In this document: one piece after another, positions 1 to 8,158 of the stretch
How the letters are laid out: each line of letters starts with the position of its first letter
Position numbering within the stretch: the stretch's first letter is position 1
Assembly: GCF_002286935.1 (NCBI RefSeq)
Contig: NZ_MVOH01000002.1
Location: 1-64,000, forward strand
Direction of reading: 5' to 3'
DNA: 64,000 nt
DNA from: Bifidobacterium criceti
GTDB lineage: Bacteria; Actinomycetota; Actinomycetes; Actinomycetales; Bifidobacteriaceae
The notes under the pieces: generated by a model
What the model was told of the DNA's origin: nothing
Database searches by the model: none
Seen by the model: the letters and a program-made list of their open reading frames with translations, nothing else
Position numbers and translations under genes: made by a program

Positions 1-537
1 GTCGTGCAACTGGCCGCCGCCCGCGTCACCAAGGTGCGCTGCCGCCTGCAACGCGACGCCACCGGCAGGCGCGGTGTCAAGGGCGACAGGCTCTACGACT
101 GCAGGCGCGCCCTGCTGACCAGCGACGAATACCTCGGCGCACGCGGCCGTGCCAGACTCATGGCCCTGTTCGCCATCCAGACCAACCACGACCTCATGCT
201 CGCCCACGACGTCTACCAAAGGGTCATACACGCCTACCGGTGCGACGACCGGCGACGCGGCGAACGCATGATGCGCGAGCTGATCGACGACCTGACCGGA
301 CCGGGGCGCTACAAAGGCTGCCGGGAACTCGCCTCCCTCGGCCGCGTGCTCAAAAGACGCATGCGCGACATCCTCGCCCTCTTCCGCCACCCCCACTCAA
401 GCAACGGACCCACCGAAGCCATCAACGGCAGGCTCGAGACCCTGCGCGGCAACGCCATGGGCTTCGCCAACACCACCAGCTACATCCAACGATGCCTCAT
501 CCACAGCAGCCAACTCAAAGACATCCTTACACACTAA
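1..537 (+). CDS. ISL3-family transposase, C-terminal part
   Basis: The reading frame is open from the window start, so the true start is upstream. The visible 178 codons are rich in basic residues and end with a segment containing NGPTEAINGRLETLRG and MGFANTTSYIQRCLI. This is the conserved C-terminal end of the DDE transposase domain of ISL3 elements, where the invariant Glu of the catalytic triad lies (GPTEAING). The protein would cut and join the IS ends. Whether the copy is intact cannot be judged, because about half of the usual ~430 residues is missing from the window. Confidence 0.8.
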   Translation, partial: VVQLAAARVTKVRCRLQRDATGRRGVKGDRLYDCRRALLTSDEYLGARGRARLMALFAIQTNHDLMLAHDVYQRVIHAYRCDDRRRGERMMRELIDDLTGPGRYKGCRELASLGRVLKRRMRDILALFRHPHSSNGPTEAINGRLETLRGNAMGFANTTSYIQRCLIHSSQLKDILTH

Positions 538-550
538 CCTGAGAAGAGCC
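1..550 (+). mobile_element. Right end of an ISL3-family insertion sequence (partial)
   Basis: The 3' part of a transposase gene runs in from the window edge and ends at 537. The sequence at 541-550, read on the minus strand, begins GGCTCTTCTC, which resembles the GGCTCTT-type terminal inverted repeats known for ISL3-family elements. The element probably ends at about 550, and the adjacent bases 551-558 would be the 8-bp target duplication expected for this family. The left end lies outside the window, so neither the inverted repeat pair nor the duplication can be confirmed here. Confidence 0.6.
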
Positions 551-1139
551 ACTTATGGAACGTACCATCGACCGCAGTGAATACACGACCTTTATTGGGA
601 TGGCATTCGTAGAATCCGGTTCCCGACGCTTGCATCACCGCACGATCAGGGATTGTCACGCTGGGCGAGCCAAGGCCTATATCGCCGCCCGTCGTCACAT
701 CGATGCCCCGCCATTGATGGAGTTCCCGACCACCGTCCGGCCGGTGCAGTTGTTCATCGACGATGATGCACTGACGGTCCACCGTCAACGCCACGGTACG
801 CCATGGGTCGTTCATCATCGAACCTACACGCCGCGGCCATACATGCACATACCCATCCCGCTCGTCCATCTGCGGCAACGAAACGACTTCCTGCCATTGA
901 TGTGTGTGGGCGTCAAGCCGAAATACGACATGGTCGATGCCCGTCGGATGCGCCTCCTGCCTGAGCTTACGGGCGAGCATATGCAGCACGCCTTCCTGTG
1001 TTCGCGCACGGTCGCGGTCCACCAGGACGATGAGCGACCCAGTGACATCCGGACCGAGGATATCATATAACATCATCGCCGATTCCGGAGTGCTTTGCCA
1101 CAGCACCGTCGGCTGCACAGGATAATTCACATAAGCCAT
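534..1139 (-). CDS. Hypothetical protein, probably truncated by the IS
   Basis: A 201-codon gene with a good ribosome binding site (GAGGGA, 6-7 nt before ATG at 1139). I do not recognise the family; no signal peptide or membrane segment is visible. The C-terminus ends WLFSG and its stop codon lies inside the transposase gene, overlapping it by 4 bases. Because the IS probably ends near 550, the last five codons appear to be supplied by the IS and the original C-terminus is lost. The gene lies 59 bp after the 433-codon gene on the same strand and may be co-transcribed with it. Confidence 0.6.
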   Translation of the reverse strand: MAYVNYPVQPTVLWQSTPESAMMLYDILGPDVTGSLIVLVDRDRARTQEGVLHMLARKLRQEAHPTGIDHVVFRLDAHTHQWQEVVSLPQMDERDGYVHVWPRRVGSMMNDPWRTVALTVDRQCIIVDEQLHRPDGGRELHQWRGIDVTTGGDIGLGSPSVTIPDRAVMQASGTGFYECHPNKGRVFTAVDGTFHKWLFSG

Positions 1140-1198
1140 TGTCGTTCCCTCATCATTGCCGCATTGTCATCACAACTGGTTCTATACCACCGCCGATG

Positions 1199-2500
1199 TC
1201 ACCAAGTGCTCCATGCGCCCGCTGACTGCGTCGCATCATTGGCCGCGCTGCCGTCGAGTGGCACCATGTATCTGTGGATATCGGAGACATCGACACGGGA
1301 CCATAAGTTGGCGTGGTCGTTGTTCCTAAAAATCAAAGCACCATCGTAATATATCGGCCCATAGTCCCTTCCCCAATGTGTGAAATCTATATGATATTCA
1401 AGATTATCTTTCTTTGATTCGTATAGGGAACCATAACTGAATCCGACAATGAATTGCATAGGAATGTTTTCAATATCGGAATCTGAGAAGTTCTGCGCGT
1501 CGTTGACAAGTACGCACGCTTTCTTGTCCTCTATATCGATGAACACCCACGGAGGACCGTATTGATGACCGCATGCGCAGAAGAGCACCCGCTCATCGGC
1601 GGACAACTGCATGAATCGGTGAATGGAGGGGAACCCTTCAGGCAATTGGATGTCGCTCTTCAGACGACCCGTAGGCGTATACACCCGCAGGCATTGGTTC
1701 TTTCGGCAAAGGAAACCGCCATTCTTCAACGGGAACACGTTATTCCACTGGATATTCGCATAAGGGTCGGTTTCTCGCACCTTCTTCCGTGAATCCAGTT
1801 CGCGCACGATTGACATCGAATCGATATCAAGAATCGCATTGATATCGTCATTACTCCATCCCCATCCGCCGTCTTCCCATTCCATCCGTTCCCGCCAGTA
1901 TTTTCGCCCTGTGAACGCAAGCGCATGCCCCTTTTCTGCGAACTGGCTTAATCTGCATTCGCCGAGCGCGGGGAAATACGCCGACCTGCGTTGCTCAAGA
2001 TCCACAACACGCAGTCCATCAGATTCATACTCATATTTCACGCTTTGCGGTTCGCTGAACGTCACGTAACGTTCATCGTCGGAGATTGAGAAACCTTCAT
2101 ATGGACTAGAGTATTGCATGAGCTTCGTATCGGGAGGGAGAGGCGAAAGCACACTCAAGTCCGCGGCATCGAGGTCGAGGCACAGCAGAGAATGATCGCG
2201 CAGGAAAACGATATGCTTTCCTCTTTTCGTTGTTGCAAATTTAATATTATTAGGATAACGATTACAATCCATATGCGTCAATCCCCAATCCGAAAAGTCC
2301 AACCGCTCGCACACAGCTGGTGGAACACGCTTCCATCGGCCGTTGCTCAAGACCCAGTACTCATCCCGGGTTCGGAACAGCACACCTTTCGAAGAAAACG
2401 CGACGACATCGCACAACACCGTTTTCTCGCCATCGACCGACTCCACCTCGTCAAAGAACGTCGTATCAAATATCGGTGTCGGGTATCTAAATGCCATCAT
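1199..2500 (-). CDS. Hypothetical protein, possibly a beta-propeller-like fold
   Basis: A 433-codon protein not matched to a named family. It has many short segments alternating aromatic/hydrophobic and acidic residues (for example HIVFLRDHSLLCLDLDAADL and FSISDDERYVTFSEPQS), which suggests repeated beta-strands as in WD40 or propeller proteins; this is an inference. There is no signal peptide. Two ATGs are adjacent at 2500 and 2497. The GGGGG tract ends 1-2 nt before the first, so the second (MAFRYP) is the better start. Base composition is visibly AT-richer than the housekeeping genes, consistent with an acquired region. Its function and link to the downstream 201-codon gene are unknown. 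Confidence 0.55.
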   Translation of the reverse strand: MMAFRYPTPIFDTTFFDEVESVDGEKTVLCDVVAFSSKGVLFRTRDEYWVLSNGRWKRVPPAVCERLDFSDWGLTHMDCNRYPNNIKFATTKRGKHIVFLRDHSLLCLDLDAADLSVLSPLPPDTKLMQYSSPYEGFSISDDERYVTFSEPQSVKYEYESDGLRVVDLEQRRSAYFPALGECRLSQFAEKGHALAFTGRKYWRERMEWEDGGWGWSNDDINAILDIDSMSIVRELDSRKKVRETDPYANIQWNNVFPLKNGGFLCRKNQCLRVYTPTGRLKSDIQLPEGFPSIHRFMQLSADERVLFCACGHQYGPPWVFIDIEDKKACVLVNDAQNFSDSDIENIPMQFIVGFSYGSLYESKKDNLEYHIDFTHWGRDYGPIYYDGALIFRNNDHANLWSRVDVSDIHRYMVPLDGSAANDATQSAGAWSTW

Positions 2501-2573
2501 TCCCCCTTGTCTGCAATCATTGAATATTCACCATCATTCACACATCAATGTGCTCCACACGAATGGCGACCGC

Positions 2574-2873
2574 TCACTCGTATGTGTCTTTGAACCAACG
2601 TTTGAAGATGTTGATGACCTGCGTCGCGGACGCCGCCGGTACACCGTTCGAAATCATCATCGTGCGCGTCTTCGTGCACAACGTCGACATATGCGCATGG
2701 ACCCAGTTGACGGTATCGCTATGGAATCCCTGCGGATACCCACCCTTATCCATCCAATACCGGAATGCGGATGAGAACTTCTCCAGATACCGCGAATTAT
2801 CGGTACGCGACGTGGCTTTGTAATACGTCTTGAACTTGTCAAAAGCCACCGTGTAACCAGCCCACCTCTTCAT
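2574..2873 (-). CDS. Small hypothetical protein (99 aa)
   Basis: The start chosen is the internal ATG at 2873 (MKRWAGYTVAFDKF), because an excellent ribosome binding site (AAAGGAG, 5 nt spacing) precedes it; the longer upstream frame has none. The protein is basic, with many Lys, Tyr and Trp residues and the segments RYLEKFSSAFRYWMDKGGYP and INIFKRWFKDTYE. No known domain is recognised. Its position next to an XRE regulator in an IS-flanked accessory region suggests a role in a small mobile module, but nothing more specific is supported. Confidence 0.55.
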   Translation of the reverse strand: MKRWAGYTVAFDKFKTYYKATSRTDNSRYLEKFSSAFRYWMDKGGYPQGFHSDTVNWVHAHMSTLCTKTRTMMISNGVPAASATQVINIFKRWFKDTYE

Positions 2874-3063
2874 GGGTGCTCCTTTCGACGCCACCGTGCA
2901 ATACACCATACAAGTATGCATATTGTATATTGCATTCAGTAGGGAACATCGTAGCGTCGAATCACGCATGGCGCAAATTATCGGCGTCACTACAGCGTTT
3001 TCAACAACCAACATCTAACATTGCTAAAGCAATATACAGTGTGCTGGTTCGTCGGAAAGCGGG

Positions 3064-3084
3064 CGCGGCCACCGAACGGCCGCG
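3064..3084 (-). terminator. Candidate terminator hairpin after the XRE gene
   Basis: CGCGGCC at 3064-3070 pairs perfectly with GGCCGCG at 3078-3084 around a 7-nt loop. It lies about 30 bp past the XRE stop codon. No clear U-tract follows, so the termination role is an inference. Confidence 0.4.
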
Positions 3085-3112
3085 TCCATCGTTCACACTG
3101 CGGACCGCAGCG

Positions 3113-3394
3113 TCAGCGGCCTTGCAGATCAGGCCACGGCGTCGGCACGAGTTCGTCAAGCGTCACGCCGAGCACTTGCGCGATCGCCATGACATTGCGC
3201 AGGCTCGGATTCGCGGGAGTTCCCGGCATCGATTCGCCTTTTTCGAATTTCTGGTAGGTGTTCCGGGAAAGGCCGGCATCGTTCGCCACCCGTTCCTGTG
3301 AGAGGTTCTTCCTCGTACGGAAGCGTTGCATGCGTAGACCCAGTTCTTTCGCGTAGCTGGACCATTCCTGTTCAGTCGGTGAGTTTCTTGGCAT
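3113..3394 (-). CDS. XRE-family helix-turn-helix regulator
   Basis: A 93-codon DNA-binding protein. An HTH_3/XRE domain spans roughly residues 17-83, with the pattern LRMQRFRTRKNLSQERVAND (first helix and start of the HTH) followed by LSRNTYQKFEKGES (recognition helix) and a third part, NVMAIAQVLGVTLDELV. This is the fold of phage Cro/CI-type and antitoxin-type repressors. No partner toxin is evident, but the 99-aa protein downstream on the same strand is the nearest candidate. The ribosome binding site is weak, which fits low expression or autoregulation. Confidence 0.8.
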   Translation of the reverse strand: MPRNSPTEQEWSSYAKELGLRMQRFRTRKNLSQERVANDAGLSRNTYQKFEKGESMPGTPANPSLRNVMAIAQVLGVTLDELVPTPWPDLQGR

Positions 3395-3829
3395 ATCGCA
3401 AACTTAAGAGTCTCCACCGGTAATGCAACCTTGCACATATAGCTTTATTTTTCGTTGTGACACAAAGGTTTTCAAGTGTCTTGTTTTTTTTTTGCATACT
3501 ACATATGTCAACATACAGTTGTCAGCACATCCATATCTTGCACCGACGGAACCTCAGTCAGTTCAGATATACCATGACTTCCCACACATGCTCCATATGG
3601 CCGTATATGTGCTGCCGTATATGGGATGCATGCACCGAAGCGTGATATGTATGTTGCATGATGATGGTCGCACGCGCACATGAACTCGTGCATACCTTAG
3701 AAATAGACAAAGATGGTGAGTCTACAAAAAGCCATATATACTTGGCAACGTGAGGTAACAACGTCTTCCATCGATCCTCTCCAACCTCCGGCGTGGAATC
3801 CACACCGCGCATCAACGAAAGGGCACCAT
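3395..3829. other. AT-rich intergenic region without a convincing gene
   Basis: This divergent gap lies between the XRE gene and the next plus-strand gene. It contains a run of eleven T near 3485-3495, a repeated CCGTATATG motif near 3601-3625 and several CATATG-type palindromes. Short open frames here have no good start signals. It probably holds the promoters of both flanking genes and possibly operator sites for the XRE protein; I could not assign exact elements. Confidence 0.4.
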
Positions 3830-4474
3830 ATGATTCCGGAATATTTTGTATGGCAGAAAGCCGGCACCGAAAGCGGACAGCAATTCGCCGACATCGTCGC
3901 AGCCAAGGAAGCCCAACGGCAACTGAGCGGGAATGGCATCTTCCTATGGGGAGTCGGGAACAACCTGAACCTTGCTCCGCTCGTCGAAACATTGGGCATA
4001 ACACGGCCGGAAGTCATCTTTACCCTTGTCAACGACACCCATCCCGATGACGCCCGTCAAGACCTGATCCGCGTCTGGAAGAAGGCGTACGCCAAGGACG
4101 CGAACGGCGTCGAACGGGAATGGACGATGCCACACGGAGCCGAGGTGAGATCCAAAGTCAACGCAGAACGTCATTATGCGCTCGTCTGCCACTCCGATAC
4201 GCCGCTCGTCGCTGTGGATCCAGCACATGCGACCGACGCATTCGATTACGCCGACGTATACAGCTTAAGCGCGAGCGACCCTACCAAGCCCCTCAAACCA
4301 AGTCCACGTACCCTATTCGCGGTACGCTATGACCCGTCGCACCGTGGCCTCGGTAATAACAAATGCGTACTCCGGGCCGAACTCGTCCCACCCTATATCG
4401 TCAGACTCGACGCCCCGGAGAAACGTGTGTATGACGAGGCCACCGACAGATATCTGCCGCTGAGCACCCACTGA
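3830..4474 (+). CDS. Hypothetical protein (214 aa)
   Basis: The start at 3830 (MIPEYFVWQKAGTESG) is chosen because GAAAGG lies 7-8 nt upstream and the N-terminal extension in the longer frame is unlike coding sequence. The protein is soluble, with striking segments GIFLWGVGNNLNLAPLVETL and HRGLGNNKCVLRAELVPPYI, but I do not recognise the family. The arrangement could suggest a small alpha/beta enzyme or nucleic-acid-linked protein; this is not supported by a known motif. It stands alone, convergent with nrdG, and ends just before a dispersed hairpin repeat. Confidence 0.6.
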   Translation: MIPEYFVWQKAGTESGQQFADIVAAKEAQRQLSGNGIFLWGVGNNLNLAPLVETLGITRPEVIFTLVNDTHPDDARQDLIRVWKKAYAKDANGVEREWTMPHGAEVRSKVNAERHYALVCHSDTPLVAVDPAHATDAFDYADVYSLSASDPTKPLKPSPRTLFAVRYDPSHRGLGNNKCVLRAELVPPYIVRLDAPEKRVYDEATDRYLPLSTH

Positions 4475-4545
4475 TCGCCCCCGCCCACTCATGCTGTGTG
4501 CGGTACACCGCTGTCCCGCGCACCAACAGCACCCAGCACCAAAAT

Positions 4546-4589
4546 CGCATGCCGGTACGCTAGCGGACGTCTCAGCGTACCGGCGTGCG
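4546..4589. repeat. Dispersed hairpin repeat, copy 1
   Basis: CGCATGCCGGTACGCT (4546-4561) pairs with AGCGTACCGGCGTGCG (4574-4589), giving a 16-bp stem with one G-U pair and a 12-nt loop. It lies between two convergent genes, 16 bp after the nrdG stop, so it could act as a bidirectional terminator. The core GGTACGCT/AGCGTACC recurs at other intergenic sites in the window. Confidence 0.7.
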
Positions 4590-4605
4590 GGAAATGACGC
4601 AGCGC

Positions 4606-5310
4606 TCAGCTCGCGTCGCCTTCGCCGGCGGCGCGCTCGTGGCCGTAGATTTCGGGGATGAACCGCTCCTGGTCGTGCAGTTTGCTCCAAATGACCACTT
4701 CGCCCTGTTCGAGGCTCGCCGGCACGTCGATGATGCGCTGGTTCGACGAGCCGCGGAACTGCAGGAGCGAATCGTGCAACGTCTTGATATAGCGGCCGTC
4801 GACGAGGATGTCGATTTCGCGCAGTAGATCGAGCTTGTCCGCGCTCTCCCCGTCGCGCATGAGCTCCTCCCATGTGTAGCCGGTCCAGCACCAGATGTCT
4901 TTCGTATGCCCGAAGCGTTCGCGGATCTTGCGCGCGAGCGGCAACAATATGCCGGTGTTGAGCAGCGGTTCGCCACCGAGGAACGTGATGCCCTGCACGA
5001 AGCTCTGCGCAAGGTCGTCCATGATCTGCGCTTCGAGTTGTTCGTTGTATTCATGCCCCGACTGGAAATCCCAGATCGACGAGTTGTAGCAGCCTTCGCA
5101 GTGGAACGGGCAACCGGAGACATACAGCGAACAGCGGATGCCCTCGCCGTCGGTCATCAGGAACCGTTTGTAGTCGGCGACCATGTTGTGGCTCATGCGC
5201 GCGCTCGTCCACTGCCCCGCGCGTGGATTGTTCGTCAACGGACTCGGTATTGACGGTCCCCTGTATTCGTTCGTTTTGACGAAATCATGACGTGCGCCTG
5301 ACTCTACCAT
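4606..5310 (-). CDS. nrdG: Anaerobic ribonucleotide reductase activating protein
   Basis: A 234-residue radical-SAM enzyme that generates the glycyl radical on NrdD using S-adenosylmethionine and a 4Fe-4S cluster. The cluster motif CPFHCEGC (C-x3-C-x2-C, Cys67, 71 and 74) is present, followed by the SAM-binding ITFLGGEPLLN. The start at 5310 (MVESGARHDF) is preceded by GGAGGAACAGGAACG; longer frames lack support. It lies directly downstream of nrdD on the same strand, with a strong hairpin between the two, so it may be read partly by read-through or from its own promoter. It acts in the cytosol in deoxyribonucleotide synthesis during anaerobic growth. Confidence 0.92.
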   Translation of the reverse strand: MVESGARHDFVKTNEYRGPSIPSPLTNNPRAGQWTSARMSHNMVADYKRFLMTDGEGIRCSLYVSGCPFHCEGCYNSSIWDFQSGHEYNEQLEAQIMDDLAQSFVQGITFLGGEPLLNTGILLPLARKIRERFGHTKDIWCWTGYTWEELMRDGESADKLDLLREIDILVDGRYIKTLHDSLLQFRGSSNQRIIDVPASLEQGEVVIWSKLHDQERFIPEIYGHERAAGEGDAS

Positions 5311-5352
5311 GCGTTCCTGTTCCTCCGTGCCCAATCTGCATCCATCATGACA

Positions 5353-5394
5353 CAGGGCGGCACATCCCGCGTCCACCGCGGATGTGCCGCCCTG
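5353..5394 (-). terminator. Hairpin between nrdD and nrdG
   Basis: CAGGGCGGCACATCC (5353-5367) pairs perfectly with GGATGTGCCGCCCTG (5380-5394), a 15-bp GC-rich stem with a 12-nt loop, 25 bp after the nrdD stop. It lacks a clear U-tract. It may attenuate rather than fully stop transcription into nrdG. Confidence 0.6.
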
Positions 5395-5419
5395 CCGGTC
5401 GCGCTATGCGCTGTGGGTA

Positions 5420-7813
5420 TTACTTCGTCTCCTCGAACCATTCGCGCGTCTCGCCGTTGTCGAGCGTGACGCGGCCGGTCTCGCCTGCCATGTGCTTGAC
5501 GCGGTGGGCGATCTCCTCATGGCGGCCATGCACCATCGGGCGCTGCACCGGGTTGCCCAGATAGCCGCATGTGCGCTTCGTCACGTTGCACTTGTCCGGG
5601 TCGGTATTGCCGCATTCGGGGCACTTGAAGCCTTCCTCGGTCGGCTCGAAGTCACCCTGGAAGCCGCATGCGAAGCAGTGGTCGATCGGCGTGTTCGTGC
5701 CGAGGTAGCCGATGCCGATGTTGTACGCGTAATCCCACACCGCTTCGAGCGCCTTCGGGTTGGCCTGCAGGCACGGGAACTCGCAGTAGTTGATGAAGCC
5801 GCCGGACGCGTAATACGGGAAGTCCTTCTCATAGTCGAGCTTCTCCATCGGCGTCGGCTGGAGCCACACCGGGTAGTGGAACGAGTTCGTGTAGAAGTCG
5901 TGGTCGGTCACGCCTTCGATGTCGCCGAACTTCTCGCGGTCCATGCGGTTGAAGCGGTCGGTGAGCGATTCCGCCGGCGTCGAATAGACCGAATAATGGT
6001 AGCCTTCGGCGGCCGACCAGTCCTTGCACAGCTGGTTCATGCGGCGCACGATCTCGAGCGCGAACTCCTTGCCCTGCGGATCCCAGCCGTGGTCGCGCAT
6101 CCAGTGCTTGCCGTAGAACACGGCCGTCGCCTCATACAGGCCGATGTAGCCGAGCGAGACGGTCGCACGCTCGTTGCGGAACAGCTGGTCGACGTTGTCG
6201 TTCGCGTCGAGGCGGCCGAACGCGCCATAGCGGAACAGCGTCGGCGCGTTGACGGGCGTCGCCTGCTTGCAGCGCATGATGCGGAACTGGAGCGCCTGGT
6301 GCGCCGTTTCCATGCGTTCGTCGAACAGACGCCAGAAGCGGTCGACGTCACCGTGCGATTCGAGCGCGATGCGCGGCACATTGACGGTCACGACGCCGAG
6401 GTTCATGCGGCCGTCCTCGACGTCTTCGCCGGTCTCCGGATCGATCCACCCCTGCAGGAACGAACGGCAGCCCATCGGGGCCTTGAACGAACCGGTGATC
6501 TTGACGATGTTCTCATAGAACACGACGTCCGGGTACATGCGCTTCGTCGAGCATTCGAGCGCAAGCTGCTTCAAGTCGTAGTTCGGGTCGCCCTCGTCGG
6601 CGTTGATGCCGTGCTTGATCGTAAAGACGAGCTTCGGGAAGATCGCCGTGTGGCGGTCCTTGCCGAGGCCGCGGATGCGGTTGAGCAGGATCGCACGCTG
6701 GATCTCACGGGCGAACCAGCTCGTGCCGAGGCCGAAGCCGACCGTGACGAACGGCGTCTGCCCGTTCGAGACACGGTTCGAGTTGATCTGGTATTCCATT
6801 GTCTGCATCGCGTCGTAGATCGCCTTGCGCGTCATGATCTTCGCGTAGATCTCGCGCAGCTGGTCGATCTCGGGAAGGTCCTCATCGAACGGCGTATCCG
6901 CTGGAAGCGGTTCGCGGTTCTCGAAGTGCAGCCACTGCGGTTCCTGCTCCTTGAGGCCGCGCACCATGTCCTCAGCGACCTCGATCGGCATCGAATCCGG
7001 GATGAGCGCCTGCGCCATGTTGAGGTTCTTCGCGTAATCGCGGCGCGCGTATTCCTCAAGCATCTCGTCGGCGCGGTTGACGGTCTGGCCGCCGTACTGC
7101 GCGCCCGCGATGTCCTTGATGATCTGCGTGATCTGCGTCGCCGCGGTACCAATCGACTTCGGTGAATCCATCATCGCATTGCCGAGCGCGAATCCATGGC
7201 GCAGCATATCGCCAAAATCCGGCAGCGAGCAATTGTTCATCGACGTGAACGGCGAATAGTCGGCGTCATGGAAGTGGATGTCGCCCTTCATATGCGCGTT
7301 CGCGACGGCGTCCGGCAGCATCGAGAACGCCGACGCCTTCGAAACGGCACCCGCGAGCAGGTCGCGCTGCGTCGCGTAGACGTTCGAGTCCTTGTTCGCG
7401 TTCTCGCGTACGAGGGACTCGTCCTTGTTGACGAGTCGCTTGACGGCTTCGTTGATGTCGGTCGCCTTCGCACGCTGGATGTCCTTGTTGAGACGGTACG
7501 TCGTGTACGTGCGCGCGACCTCATACAGATGGTCGTCGATGAGTGCATGTTCGACGAGGTTCTGGATGTCCTCGATGCGCGCGGGGCCGTTGTACCGTTC
7601 CTTGATCTCCCCTTCGACCTGATCGGCGATGTCCGCGATCATGCGTTCCTCTTCGGGACCGACTTCCTTGTTCAGGTCAGCGAATGCGGATTTGACTGCG
7701 ACGATGATGTTGACCGGATCGAAATCGACGATGCGCCCATCGCGCTTCTCGACGAGTACCTTCGCGGCGGTCTTCGGCTGCGCCATCGTCGCATCCAGAA
7801 CCTGTGCTTCCAT
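5420..7813 (-). CDS. nrdD: Anaerobic ribonucleoside-triphosphate reductase
   Basis: A 797-residue class III ribonucleotide reductase that reduces ribonucleoside triphosphates to deoxy forms with formate as reductant. An ATP-cone allosteric domain fills roughly residues 17-110 (VEKRDGRIVDFDPVNIIVAV), followed by the glycyl-radical barrel. Near the C-terminus are two zinc-binding CxxC pairs (CFACGF and CPECGN) and the radical site RTCGYLG, with Gly about residue 750. The start at 7813 has AAAGGA 7-8 nt upstream. It pairs with nrdG. Two NrdR-like boxes 110-155 bp upstream suggest NrdR repression when dNTPs are plentiful. Confidence 0.95.
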   Translation of the reverse strand: MEAQVLDATMAQPKTAAKVLVEKRDGRIVDFDPVNIIVAVKSAFADLNKEVGPEEERMIADIADQVEGEIKERYNGPARIEDIQNLVEHALIDDHLYEVARTYTTYRLNKDIQRAKATDINEAVKRLVNKDESLVRENANKDSNVYATQRDLLAGAVSKASAFSMLPDAVANAHMKGDIHFHDADYSPFTSMNNCSLPDFGDMLRHGFALGNAMMDSPKSIGTAATQITQIIKDIAGAQYGGQTVNRADEMLEEYARRDYAKNLNMAQALIPDSMPIEVAEDMVRGLKEQEPQWLHFENREPLPADTPFDEDLPEIDQLREIYAKIMTRKAIYDAMQTMEYQINSNRVSNGQTPFVTVGFGLGTSWFAREIQRAILLNRIRGLGKDRHTAIFPKLVFTIKHGINADEGDPNYDLKQLALECSTKRMYPDVVFYENIVKITGSFKAPMGCRSFLQGWIDPETGEDVEDGRMNLGVVTVNVPRIALESHGDVDRFWRLFDERMETAHQALQFRIMRCKQATPVNAPTLFRYGAFGRLDANDNVDQLFRNERATVSLGYIGLYEATAVFYGKHWMRDHGWDPQGKEFALEIVRRMNQLCKDWSAAEGYHYSVYSTPAESLTDRFNRMDREKFGDIEGVTDHDFYTNSFHYPVWLQPTPMEKLDYEKDFPYYASGGFINYCEFPCLQANPKALEAVWDYAYNIGIGYLGTNTPIDHCFACGFQGDFEPTEEGFKCPECGNTDPDKCNVTKRTCGYLGNPVQRPMVHGRHEEIAHRVKHMAGETGRVTLDNGETREWFEETK

Positions 7814-7924
7814 TCGCTGTTCCTTTCTCGGGGCCGGGGGCTTGCCGGCTCTTTTCGTGCGCCCGTGCTGCGCCGGACGTCTTGCTGACTGATAAGACTG
7901 TACGCCCTTCCCAAGAACGACGCG

Positions 7925-7969
7925 CCGCTATATGTAGTGTGACATGCGACACTCCATCACTAAATATGG
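7925..7969. promoter_or_regulatory. Tandem NrdR-like operator boxes upstream of nrdD
   Basis: CCGCTATATGTAGTGT (7925-7940) matches the established NrdR box (acaCWATATATWGtgt) at 13 of 16 positions. A weaker second match has the core CTAAATATGG (7960-7969). Equivalent positions are 32 bp apart, three helical turns, as is typical of paired NrdR boxes. They lie in the 345-bp divergent gap (7814-8158) between nrdD and xseA, which holds no gene. Confidence 0.6.
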
Positions 7970-8158
7970 AACTTTCGTTGATACGCCGCCGAAATGACAT
8001 CGATGTGATTCGAGTGTGGCGTTCATCACGCACCACCGTGTTCGCTGAGCGGAAATCATCATAGTGTCGCCAAGTCCACAACCGTCCGGAAACGCCACCG
8101 ATGCGGCGGAATCATCGATGACACGCCGTCGTCGCGCGGAATCGATGTCCGTTCGCTG

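Noticed and set aside
3423-3683. An 86-codon plus-strand gene beside the XRE regulator
   Set aside because: No ribosome binding site, and a composition that simply reflects AT-rich intergenic DNA.
5384-7165. A 593-codon plus-strand open frame opposite nrdD
   Set aside because: It is the antisense shadow of a well-supported nrdD gene, an effect of high GC. Its translation is rich in Arg, Val and Leu without any domain, and it has no ribosome binding site.
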